A stretch of DNA of 6,972 nucleotides from Adlercreutzia sp910585575 (lineage in GTDB: Bacteria; Actinomycetota; Coriobacteriia; Coriobacteriales; Eggerthellaceae): assembly GCF_951801035.1 (NCBI RefSeq), contig NZ_CATOKT010000020.1, one strand, 5' to 3'. A model generated the notes under the pieces. The model searched no databases, was not told the origin of the DNA, and saw only the letters and a list, made by a program, of their open reading frames with translations. Shown in pieces: positions 1 through 5,490 of this stretch (position 1 is the stretch's first letter; each line of letters starts with the position of its first letter). A program made the translations under genes and the position numbers.

Positions 1-201
1 CAGGCCCCCGAGACCGACCAGCGCGGCAACGGCGACAACCAGAGCACGCCCGACAACGGCGATCAGCGCGGCAACGAGGGCTGGGGCCAAGACGACCGCG
101 GCAACGGCTACGGTGACGACTACGGCTACGGCTGGGGCGGCGGGAACGACTACGGCTATGGCAACGGTGGCAGCCTGGAGGATCTCTTCGGTCAGCGCTA
201 A
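1..201 (+). CDS. C-terminal tail of an unidentified Gly/Asp/Asn/Tyr-rich protein (5' partial)
   Basis: Frame 1 is open from the window edge to a TAA at 199-201, giving the last 66 residues of a protein that starts upstream. The tail is strongly low-complexity: three D-[QD]-R-G-N units (residues 6-10, 21-25 and 32-36), then Gly/Tyr-rich DYGYG units around residues 40-55, ending in a more ordinary SLEDLFGQR. Tails of this kind are usually disordered or surface-exposed extensions after a folded domain. The folded part lies outside the window, so no function can be given. Codon use is GC-rich and consistent with a real gene, and a strong terminator follows 65 bases after the stop, which supports the end point. 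The family is unknown. Confidence 0.75.
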   Translation, partial: QAPETDQRGNGDNQSTPDNGDQRGNEGWGQDDRGNGYGDDYGYGWGGGNDYGYGNGGSLEDLFGQR

Positions 202-266
202 GCCATCCCGACGGCCACAAGCCTCACTGCAGCACAAACGCAGTTCATTCGCAGCATAAACGTACC

Positions 267-300
267 GAGGGCGGCCCTAAAGGGTCGCCCTCTTCTTGTT
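267..300 (+). terminator. Rho-independent terminator after the partial gene
   Basis: The 11-base arms GAGGGCGGCCC (267-277) and GGGTCGCCCTC (282-292) pair completely with one G-U wobble around a TAAA loop. A T-rich tract, TTCTTGTT (293-300), follows. This is a textbook intrinsic terminator for the plus-strand gene ending at 201. It lies between that gene and the convergent minus-strand gene ending at 332. On the minus strand the downstream tail (GGTACGTTTATG) is only weakly T-rich, so it may also stop leftward transcription, but less well. Confidence 0.85.
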
Positions 301-331
301 GGCTATTGCTGGCTATTGCGGGGCGCGGCTC

Positions 332-1312
332 CTATACCGCCACTACCTCCAGGGAGCCGCTCAGAATATCGAAGTCAAGCTTGCAGATCGCCCCTTCGCC
401 GCTCTGAGCACCTTCGAAATCATTACGGAAGCTACCGGTGGTTTTATCCACTTGGGCCGTCAGTGCCGTTTCGGTCGGAAGCTCCAGCACAATGCGGCCC
501 GATGCCAGCGAGCCTGTGATGTCAGCAGGGGGTGCCGTGGCCGAACTCAGGATGAACTCGCCCGAGGCCTGCTCGACAGACACGGTCTGAGCCACCGTGC
601 CTTCGTAGGAAACGCGCCCACTGGCCAAGGTAAGATCGAGCGCATCCACCGTTACATTGCTCACCGCCACCGACCCCGAGGCCACGTCCAGCTCAAACTG
701 GGAGCACAGCGCGTCCCCCGAGACGCCATCGATGGTGTAATCGCCCGAGGCCGCATCGAGCTCGAAGCGCTCCAGGTGGTCTTGCAGCGATGCAGGAATG
801 AGTAGCTCCAGCTCCTTGCCCGCACCCCACGCGTTGGAGCATCCGGACAAGCCGCCGTAACTTGGCAGGTAGTCGATGGAAAGCGTGCCGCTCTCGGACA
901 CTTCCCACAGAAGTTCCGGCACCCGCCCGCTCAACGTTTCCGTAGCACGAATAGCGCCGTTGGTCTCCTCGTCAGGAACCACCAGCACGTTCACCGTGCC
1001 CGCCAGCCAGTTCAGCTCAATGGCCGACACCTTCGCCGCATCCACCTCGAAGCTTCCCTGCCCCCAGGCATCGGCATGGGCATTTCTCGGCCCCTCGTAG
1101 TCGTCGGGCGCAACGACAGCGCTCTCTTTGACGACATCGGACAGCGGCTCAAGAGCCACGCAGCCCGCTACGCCGCCCAGTGGCCACCAGGGGCTTCCCC
1201 ACGCATCCCAGTCGCGATTGCCACGCAGACAACCGCCCAGCCACCCGCACACCAGCAGGCACAGCAACAGGATAAGGCCGATCTTCACGTAGGTGCTCTT
1301 TGCCAGCTTCAT
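332..1312 (-). CDS. DUF4097-type beta-repeat envelope protein, membrane- or lipid-anchored
   Basis: This is a 326-residue protein. Residues 11-27 are a hydrophobic segment after a basic start (MKLAKSTYVK), ending in L-G-G-C (Cys28). That is either a loose lipobox or the end of a signal anchor; both would place the rest outside the membrane. A Trp-rich stretch (35-43, with WDAW and PWWP) follows. From about residue 95 there is a beta-solenoid pattern with an x-[ASTL]-[ST]-G turn recurring near 189, 212, 231, 250, 271, 292 and 318, each followed by a short strand (DYTI, SVAV, RVSY, EFIL, RIVL, SLEV). This spacing is typical of the DUF4097/DUF2807 putative-adhesin family, often found beside membrane stress regulators. 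The start is supported by GGAGG six bases upstream. The ATG overlaps the stop of the upstream XRE regulator as ATGA, which implies translational coupling and a shared role, probably envelope sensing. The ligand is unknown. Confidence 0.85.
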   Translation of the reverse strand: MKLAKSTYVKIGLILLLCLLVCGWLGGCLRGNRDWDAWGSPWWPLGGVAGCVALEPLSDVVKESAVVAPDDYEGPRNAHADAWGQGSFEVDAAKVSAIELNWLAGTVNVLVVPDEETNGAIRATETLSGRVPELLWEVSESGTLSIDYLPSYGGLSGCSNAWGAGKELELLIPASLQDHLERFELDAASGDYTIDGVSGDALCSQFELDVASGSVAVSNVTVDALDLTLASGRVSYEGTVAQTVSVEQASGEFILSSATAPPADITGSLASGRIVLELPTETALTAQVDKTTGSFRNDFEGAQSGEGAICKLDFDILSGSLEVVAV

Positions 1313-2235
1313 CGGTCGCCTCCCTCTTCTTCAGAAGGGTCGGACGACGCAGGAGCGGCAGATTGAGGCCCCGAGACCGATGCCGCCGAGGAGGTGCATC
1401 CAACGGATGACGCACCGCCGAAGCTCGCGGCACGCTGGACACGCTCAGCTTTCCATTCCTGAAAACCCGGATCGGCTTCCAGCACATTCACCACCCAGTA
1501 ATAGAAGGGGATAGTCAGGAAAATGACCCAGCCCGGATGCCACCATCCGAAGCAAAAGCCCACCAGCAGAAAGATGACGGCGCACAGCAGCGGATAGGGG
1601 AAACTCTGCAGCGGATCCTTCGGCGCGGGCGCAGGCACGGGAGCGGGCATCGGCGTGGGAGCGGATGCCATGGGTGCCACGGGAGCGGGAGAAGCAGGAG
1701 GCACCGACGCGGGAGGCACCGGGGGCACGGGCCGGGCCGCACCGTAGGCCGTCCCCTGCGTGAAAGGCGGCTGCTGAGCCGGTACGCCGGGCATCGGCGC
1801 GACCGTCGGGCCGGGCATCGGCGGGGCGACTGGCCGAGGCGCGTTCACCTCGACAACCACCTTCGCGGGCTCCGCCGACTCCTTGGCGGCGGTGGCCACG
1901 GTAGCCGCCTCGGCCGCAGCCGACTCGGCGCGCACCGCCGCTTGCTGGGCCGCAGCGGCCGCTTCAACCACCTCGTGCTCTGCCGAGGCCGCGCGCTCCT
2001 GGGCCTCGTAGCGCATGTCCTCTTCTACTTCGGGGCTCACGCGCAGCAGCTCGTCGATGGTTACTTCGTACAGGTCGGCCAGGGCAATGAGGTTACCCAT
2101 ATCGGGGGCCGACTCGGCGCGCTCCCACTTCGACACAGCCTGGCGCGACAACCCCAATTGCGTGGCCAGGTCCTCCTGAGAGAACCCGCGCTCGCGGCGC
2201 AGTTCGGCGAGGCGCTGGGCGATTTCGACGTTCAT
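1309..2235 (-). CDS. XRE-family regulator with Ala-rich helix, Pro-rich linker and C-terminal membrane hairpin
   Basis: From the ATG at 2235 the protein has 308 residues. Residues 4-60 form an XRE helix-turn-helix (SQEDLATQLGLSRQAVSKWE, then a conserved NLIALADLYEVTIDELL). Residues 70-125 are Glu/Ala-rich and likely helical or coiled coil. Residues 131-206 are a long Pro/Ala/Met linker. Residues 214-251 form two hydrophobic segments separated by WWHPGW, ending IFLTIPFYYWVV. A polar Ser/Ala/Glu tail follows. The architecture indicates a DNA-binding head tethered to the inner membrane. An in-frame GTG at 2265 would add ten residues. The ATG is preferred because the neighbouring paralogue starts with the same MNVEIA and AAGGGA lies 6 bases upstream; the GTG also has a purine-rich GAGAGG before it. 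The gene shares an ATGA overlap with the downstream DUF4097 gene. DNA targets are not known; autoregulation is likely. Confidence 0.85.
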   Translation of the reverse strand: MNVEIAQRLAELRRERGFSQEDLATQLGLSRQAVSKWERAESAPDMGNLIALADLYEVTIDELLRVSPEVEEDMRYEAQERAASAEHEVVEAAAAAQQAAVRAESAAAEAATVATAAKESAEPAKVVVEVNAPRPVAPPMPGPTVAPMPGVPAQQPPFTQGTAYGAARPVPPVPPASVPPASPAPVAPMASAPTPMPAPVPAPAPKDPLQSFPYPLLCAVIFLLVGFCFGWWHPGWVIFLTIPFYYWVVNVLEADPGFQEWKAERVQRAASFGGASSVGCTSSAASVSGPQSAAPASSDPSEEEGGDR

Positions 2236-2342
2236 CACGGTTCCCTTTCGCGTCTTCTTCGTCACATCTCGCCTCTCACCCTATGGTTTCCGCGCCAGTT
2301 GCACCAGCACCTTCTGTGGTCAATTTACCAGAAACGGGCTAG

Positions 2343-2370
2343 GTTCCGTGCGACAACCAACGGTTGCGGG
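2343..2370. promoter_or_regulatory. Operator-like inverted repeat upstream of the second XRE regulator
   Basis: Between the two XRE genes lies CAACC-AAC-GGTTG (2354-2366), extended on the right to GGTTGCGG and preceded by GGTTCCGTG (2343-2351). The same words, GGTTGCGG and CACGGAACC (the reverse complement of GGTTCCGTG), occur upstream of the paralogous XRE gene. XRE proteins bind short inverted repeats, so this is a plausible operator about 110-130 bases before the 2235 start. No convincing -10/-35 pair was found nearby; TAAATT on the minus strand (around 2321-2326) is at best a weak -10. The remainder of 2236-2387 shows nothing recognisable. Confidence 0.4.
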
Positions 2371-2387
2371 AGCCACGACCAGGGAGT

Positions 2388-3410
2388 TTACGCCGCTTTG
2401 CGACGATGCCACCATTCGGAACCCTTCACAAGGCAGATCTCCACGAGCGGAATGGTGAGGAAAATGACCCAGGCGGGGCCGCGCCAATTGGTATCGATGA
2501 ACACCATCCAGAGAAACCAGGCGATGCAGCCAATAGGGTACAGCGCGCAGAGCATGGGGGCGATGCGGCCCGTCACGATGGCCGCGCCCACGAGATAGTA
2601 GATGGGAATAAGGAACAGCAGAAACAGGCCGGGAATCCAGCTGGTGCCGCTCACCATGCCAAGCAGCAGGTACACCACCAGCACAATGGCCCAGAAGGGG
2701 AACTTGAGCCACTTCTTAGCGTAGGCAACATCGATGTTCTTGAAAGGACCGCGGCCAGCAAAGGGGCGGTCGCCAGGATGCTTCGTGAACAGGTGGTCCG
2801 CGGCGCCGGGCTCCGTGGCGTTGACGCGTACGCCATCCCAGCCCACGTGCACTTCCTGACCGTAGCGATCCACCACATGCACGCCGTCAGCCCAGGATAC
2901 ATGAACGTGGTCCTTTCCGTCATCGACATTGATGCCATCGAAGCCAATATGAACCGTGCCCTTGCCCTCTTTCTCGAAGTCGAAGCCCCCGTCGGCGGAC
3001 TCGGAGTCGGTGCCGGCATCGGCCTCGCCGTTGCCGGCAGCATGGGCGTCGCCGTTGGCGGCCGCCGCATCTGCTGCTGGTGCCTCGCCGTCTACCCCCG
3101 CCGCAGGAGCTCCTTCTGCCCGGCGTCCAGAAAAGGCCGATTCCCGAGCAGAGCCCCGCGCCTGTGCCCGATCAGCCGCCTCGAAGGCCACGTCGTCTTC
3201 GATGGACTCGTCCACGTAGAGCAGCTCGTCGAGCGACACGCCGTACAGCTTCGCCAGGGCAATAAGATTGTCGGTGTCGGGAGACGACTCGGAGCGCTCC
3301 CATTTGGAAACGGCTTGGCGCGACACCCCGAGCTTCTCGGCCAGGGCCTCCTGGGAGAGCCCCGCCTGCTTCCGTCGGGCGGCCAGTCGCTCGGCGATTT
3401 CAACGTTCAT
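2388..3410 (-). CDS. XRE-family regulator with triple HxxWDG beta motif and multi-pass membrane domain
   Basis: This is a 340-residue protein. Residues 4-64 are an XRE helix-turn-helix (SQEALAEKLGVSRQAVSKWE, NLIALAKLYGVSLDELL), closely paralogous to the regulator downstream. Residues 80-145 are an acidic, Ala/Gly/Asp-rich linker. Residues 153-196 hold three copies of a short beta unit: VHIGFDGINV, VHVSWADGVHV and VHVGWDGVRV. Residues 237-278 and 285-328 are two hydrophobic hairpins, giving about four membrane segments. Each has an aromatic-Pro start and a W-x2-P... or P-A-W... turn before a [FL]L-x-IP core (WIPGLFLLFLIPIYY; GPAWVIFLTIP). A basic tail (HRRKAA) suggests a cytoplasmic C-terminus. 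The ATG at 3410 has AAAGG nine bases upstream. The gene stands 152 bases before the next XRE start and 215 after the nuclease gene, so it is probably its own unit. A role as a membrane-tethered transcription regulator is inferred; its signal is unknown. Confidence 0.85.
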   Translation of the reverse strand: MNVEIAERLAARRKQAGLSQEALAEKLGVSRQAVSKWERSESSPDTDNLIALAKLYGVSLDELLYVDESIEDDVAFEAADRAQARGSARESAFSGRRAEGAPAAGVDGEAPAADAAAANGDAHAAGNGEADAGTDSESADGGFDFEKEGKGTVHIGFDGINVDDGKDHVHVSWADGVHVVDRYGQEVHVGWDGVRVNATEPGAADHLFTKHPGDRPFAGRGPFKNIDVAYAKKWLKFPFWAIVLVVYLLLGMVSGTSWIPGLFLLFLIPIYYLVGAAIVTGRIAPMLCALYPIGCIAWFLWMVFIDTNWRGPAWVIFLTIPLVEICLVKGSEWWHRRKAA

Positions 3411-3479
3411 GGTGTGCTGCCTTTCTGCCTCGGTGCGTTCGTCAACTCGCCTTCGAGCCTACCGAAAGCCGCGCCGCCA

Positions 3480-3523
3480 CGGAACCAATTCCCGTTGTCA
3501 TTTCCCGCAATTATTGGTTGCGG
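3480..3523. promoter_or_regulatory. Operator-like nested inverted repeats upstream of the first XRE regulator
   Basis: CGGAACCAAT (3480-3489) and ATTGGTTGCG (3513-3522) are inverted 10-base arms matching at 9 positions, with centres 33 bp apart (about three helical turns). Nested inside is a perfect CCGCAA (3505-3510) / TTGCGG (3518-3523) pair. The site lies 70-113 bases upstream of the 3410 start. It shares GGTTGCGG and CACGGAACC (as reverse complement) with the region before the paralogous XRE gene. Binding by one or both of these regulators is the natural reading, but it is inferred. No strong -10/-35 pair was seen here. Confidence 0.45.
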
Positions 3524-3559
3524 AAGCTGTGAACTGGGGAAACGCCGCTCATTTTACCG

Positions 3560-3576
3560 AAAGGAGCCGAAGCCCC
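3560..3576 (-). terminator. Possible weak terminator hairpin after the NYN nuclease gene
   Basis: On the minus strand GGGGC-TTCG-GCTCC forms a five-pair stem with one G-U wobble, capped by a stable cUUCGg tetraloop. Only three T follow (3562-3560). It stands 50 bases past the TAG of the nuclease gene and before the next gene in the same direction. The short stem and short T run make it a weak candidate. Read-through into the XRE gene cannot be excluded. Confidence 0.3.
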
Positions 3577-3625
3577 GCGCCGCCGACAGCTCCTGCCTGC
3601 CGTCGCGCACGACCGCCGGCCGCCC

Positions 3626-4168
3626 CTATTTACCGTCACGCAAAGCCTTCAACTTTGCCAGCGTGTCGGCGGGAATGCGCTCGGCCACGGTGTTCTTGCG
3701 CGCCACCTTGGGGGAATCGTCGAGCCGCGCCTCGTGGTAGTACTCGCCTACCTCGTGGGAGAAGCCGTCGGCGCTCATGCGGTCGACGCCGCCACCGAAC
3801 ACCGTGTCCTGAATGGTGGCGTCGCTAGTGACCACCATGGTCTCGATGCCCCGGTTGCCGGCGTCGTAGGCCAGCTTCTCAATAACCTTGTCGGCCGACT
3901 GCCCCGCCGGCGAGAACATAATGCGGATACCGCCGATCTTCTGGCTTTTGCCTTCCGAAAAGTCGTTGCCGCCGCCGTCGAACACGATGATGGCGCCCAT
4001 GTCGTTGCCCGCGTAGTTGATGACGTCGTTGATGAGCTTGTCACGCGCCGTGTTCCACCAATCGTCGGTGTAGTCCTCGGCGGTTTCGGGCAGGCGGCGA
4101 TAGCGGCTGCCACTGCGCAGCACGTTGTAGCCGTCGACGATCAGCAGTTTCTTCCGTTGCTTCGCCAT
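3626..4168 (-). CDS. yacP: YacP/Rae1-type NYN-domain ribonuclease
   Basis: This 180-residue protein is a single NYN (PIN-like) domain of the YacP family, close to the usual length. The motifs fit: LLIVDGYNVL (8-17, Asp12 and Asn15), IIVFDG (60-65, Asp64), SADKVIEKL (91-99, Asp93) and VVTSDATIQ (112-120, Asp116). These give the acidic residues expected to hold a metal ion for RNA cleavage. The later RMSADGF (130-136) is also typical. The Bacillus homologue Rae1 is a ribosome-associated endonuclease that cuts certain mRNAs during translation; the same role here is inferred. The gene starts 6 bases after the rlmB stop with only a weak Shine-Dalgarno sequence, so its translation is probably coupled to rlmB. 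The rlmB-yacP pairing is common in Gram-positive genomes and fits a ribosome-related job. Confidence 0.9.
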   Translation of the reverse strand: MAKQRKKLLIVDGYNVLRSGSRYRRLPETAEDYTDDWWNTARDKLINDVINYAGNDMGAIIVFDGGGNDFSEGKSQKIGGIRIMFSPAGQSADKVIEKLAYDAGNRGIETMVVTSDATIQDTVFGGGVDRMSADGFSHEVGEYYHEARLDDSPKVARKNTVAERIPADTLAKLKALRDGK

Positions 4169-4174
4169 GAAACC

Positions 4175-4927
4175 CTACGCCCAGTTCTGACGCAGCCATT
4201 CGTACATGCAGGCGGTGGAAGCCTGGGCCACGTTCAGCGAGGAGATTTCGCCCACCTGGGGCAGCTTCACGCCGAAATCACAGTTTTCCAGGACGAGGCG
4301 CGACACGCCCTCGCCCTCGTTGCCCATGACCAGGGCAATCTTACCCTTCAGGTTCGCCTGCCAAATAAGGTCGGAGGCGTGCTCGGTGGCGGCGGCTACC
4401 CAGAAGCCCTCGTCCTTCAGGCGATCGAGGGTGCTCACGATGTTGGCCACCTGGCTGACGGGGATGTGCGAGATGGCGCCCGCCGAGCTTTTGTAGGTGG
4501 CGGCCGTCACGCGGGCGGCGCGCTTGTTGGGGATGATCAGGCCAGCTGCGCCCACCGATTCGGCGGAACGGGCGATGGCACCCAGGTTGCCAGCGTCAGT
4601 GATGTGGTCGAGCACCACAATGAGCGCACGGCCGTCGTACTCTTCGGCGGATTTCGCGGCAGCCTCAAGGATGGTGGTGACGTTCACGTACTTGAAGGGC
4701 TCGGCCTCGGCCATGACGCCCTGATGGCTGCCGCGCTCAGAGATTTCCTCGAGCTTCTTCTTCGACACCTTCTTGATGGGCACGTTCAGGTTCTTCGCCT
4801 TGCGCTGGATATCGCGCACCAGGCTGTCGGCCTGGCTGAGATTGTCGGCCATCAGGATGTATTTCAGCGGCACGCTGGTACGCAGCGCCTCGATGACGGG
4901 GCGCTTGCCCTCGATGAAATCTGCCAT
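4175..4927 (-). CDS. rlmB: 23S rRNA 2'-O-ribose methyltransferase, TrmH/RlmB family
   Basis: This 250-residue SPOUT (SpoU/TrmH) methyltransferase has the normal length for the family. The N-terminal substrate-binding domain (1-80) shows GKRPVIEALR (7-16) and SHQGVMAEAEPF (67-78). The knotted catalytic domain carries motif 1 (LDHITDAGNLGAIARSAE, 106-123; Asn114, Arg120), motif 2 (LVMGNEGEGVSRLV, 199-212; Glu206) and motif 3 (LPQVGEISSLNVAQAS, 222-237). The family uses S-adenosylmethionine; RlmB methylates G2251 of 23S rRNA in E. coli. Close relatives modify other rRNA or tRNA sites, so the exact target is inferred. In motif 3 the usual IPMxG is LPQVG, a small deviation. The ATG at 4927 has GGAAAG seven bases upstream. 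It is the first gene of a two-gene unit with the NYN nuclease. Confidence 0.92.
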   Translation of the reverse strand: MADFIEGKRPVIEALRTSVPLKYILMADNLSQADSLVRDIQRKAKNLNVPIKKVSKKKLEEISERGSHQGVMAEAEPFKYVNVTTILEAAAKSAEEYDGRALIVVLDHITDAGNLGAIARSAESVGAAGLIIPNKRAARVTAATYKSSAGAISHIPVSQVANIVSTLDRLKDEGFWVAAATEHASDLIWQANLKGKIALVMGNEGEGVSRLVLENCDFGVKLPQVGEISSLNVAQASTACMYEWLRQNWA

Positions 4928-4966
4928 GGGATCACTTTCCGCGACGGGGTTTGCTTCAGTCGTCCC

Positions 4967-4972
4967 AGTGTA
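4967..4972 (-). promoter_or_regulatory. Possible extended -10 of the rlmB promoter
   Basis: Read on the minus strand, TGGTACACT gives a TGn-extended -10 (TACACT, 4 of 6 matches to TATAAT) about 40 bases before the rlmB ATG. No good -35 lies at the right distance, which extended -10 promoters tolerate. This is a weak call, made because a promoter must lie in 4928-5110 between the divergent rlmB and hipBA units. Confidence 0.25.
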
Positions 4973-4984
4973 CCACGGAAGCCC

Positions 4985-5002
4985 AGGCGCACCGAGGCGC
5001 CT
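4985..5002. repeat. Perfect 6-bp inverted repeat in the rlmB/hipBA intergenic region
   Basis: AGGCGC (4985-4990) and GCGCCT (4997-5002) are perfect inverted arms around ACCGAG. No T run follows on either strand, so it is not a terminator. It lies just upstream of the possible rlmB -10 and could be a protein-binding site or chance in GC-rich DNA. Nothing else recognisable was seen in 5003-5115 apart from the switch to AT-rich sequence near 5080. Confidence 0.3.
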
Positions 5003-5115
5003 ACGGCCAACTACGGAGAAGTGTCATGAGAGAGGTGCGGGTGCGGCGCAGGCGGTTCGCGTCATTCACGAAACGCTGCAAAATTTGACCTCTTTCCACA
5101 AATGCTTGTCGCAAC

Positions 5116-5141
5116 ATTTTGTATCTTATTTAATACAAAAT
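5116..5141. promoter_or_regulatory. Distal HipB operator O1
   Basis: ATTTTGTAT (5116-5124) and ATACAAAAT (5133-5141) are perfect 9-base inverted arms around an 8-base AT-rich centre. HipB of E. coli binds TATCC-N8-GGATA, so the same 8-base spacing between arms is a strong family hint. A second copy with 21 of 24 bases identical starts 63 bp downstream. Confidence 0.75.
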
Positions 5142-5151
5142 ACTGAAAATA

Positions 5152-5181
5152 TGGTTATTATCCTTTAAATAAAGCTATAAT
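5152..5181 (+). promoter_or_regulatory. hipBA promoter
   Basis: A perfect -10, TATAAT, lies at 5176-5181. The -35 is poor (TGGTTA at 5152-5157, 18-bp spacing), so the promoter may be weak or depend on the AT-rich upstream DNA. The expected start of transcription, near 5188, falls inside operator O2, and O1 lies upstream of the -35. The promoter is thus flanked by both operators, which fits repression by HipB. Confidence 0.65.
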
Positions 5182-5203
5182 TTGTATCATATTTAAAACA
5201 AAA
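5180..5203. promoter_or_regulatory. Proximal HipB operator O2, over the start of transcription
   Basis: ATTTGTAT (5180-5187), an 8-base centre and AAACAAAA (5196-5203) repeat O1 in the same orientation, with 21 of 24 bases identical. The arms are imperfect (6 of 8 paired). The site overlaps the last bases of the -10 and the first bases of the Shine-Dalgarno AAAGGAG (5201-5207), so a bound repressor would block transcription directly. Confidence 0.7.
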
Positions 5204-5211
5204 GGAGTTGC

Positions 5212-5490
5212 ATGCTTTCCGAGAACAAGATCGCCGAGCGCGTTCGCCTAAGCCGCAAGGTGCTCGGCCTTTCGCAAACCGCCCTCGCCCAGGCCGCTGG
5301 GGTCAGTCGTGCCACGGTCGCTCGCATTGAAGCGGGCGAAGCGAATAGCGTCGCACTCGGCACCCTCCTTTCCGTACTCAACGCCCTCAGCTGGGATCTT
5401 TCGCTCGAGCGTGGTGTGACACCAGCAGCGACGAGCAGCTCGTTCGATATGGAAACTTACCTCGATTCGCTGTTCGGAAGCGCCCGATGA
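5212..5490 (+). CDS. hipB: HipB-like XRE antitoxin and autorepressor
   Basis: This 92-residue protein is close in length to E. coli HipB (88). Residues 6-63 form an XRE helix-turn-helix: VRLSRKVLGLSQTALAQAAG then VSRATVARIEAGEANSVALG, with the ALSWDLSLE strand that ends the domain in HipB proteins. Residues 68-92 are a polar tail ending in METYLDSLFGSAR. It should bind the HipA kinase to neutralise it and, as a dimer, bind the two operators at 5116-5141 and 5180-5203. The ATG follows AAAGGAG by four bases. Its stop overlaps the hipA start as ATGA, so the two are translated together. The upstream DNA is far more AT-rich than the neighbourhood, a sign of transfer. The function is assigned from the pairing with hipA as much as from the sequence itself. 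Confidence 0.88.
   Translation: MLSENKIAERVRLSRKVLGLSQTALAQAAGVSRATVARIEAGEANSVALGTLLSVLNALSWDLSLERGVTPAATSSSFDMETYLDSLFGSAR

Noticed and set aside
1621..1980. GC-rich repetitive stretch considered as a tandem repeat array
   Set aside because: It is coding DNA for the Pro/Ala linker and Ala-rich helix. The periodicity comes from codon repetition, and no fixed-length unit was found.
2236..2265. Upstream GTG start (2265) for the second XRE regulator
   Set aside because: It is possible, since GAGAGG precedes it, but the paralogue begins at the equivalent ATG (MNVEIA) and the extra ten residues are a basic stretch without homology there. It is kept only as an alternative.
1537..2598. Long plus-strand open frame (353 codons) opposite the 1309-2235 regulator
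   Set aside because: Its product is Arg/Gly/His-rich low complexity with no domain. It mirrors a GC-rich gene with a clear XRE domain on the other strand and runs across an intergenic region.
2364..3740. Long plus-strand open frame (458 codons) opposite the 2388-3410 regulator
   Set aside because: It is antisense to a gene with recognisable domains, spans two gene ends and an intergenic region, and shows no family motif.
3734..5029. Plus-strand open frame (431 codons) opposite yacP and rlmB
   Set aside because: Both opposite genes carry full catalytic motifs. The frame is a typical GC-rich shadow rich in Val/Gly/His/Asp.
5021..5080. Possible tRNA or small RNA between rlmB and hipB
   Set aside because: No cloverleaf arms, TTC-loop sequence or CCA-like end could be assembled, and no promoter-terminator pair encloses it.
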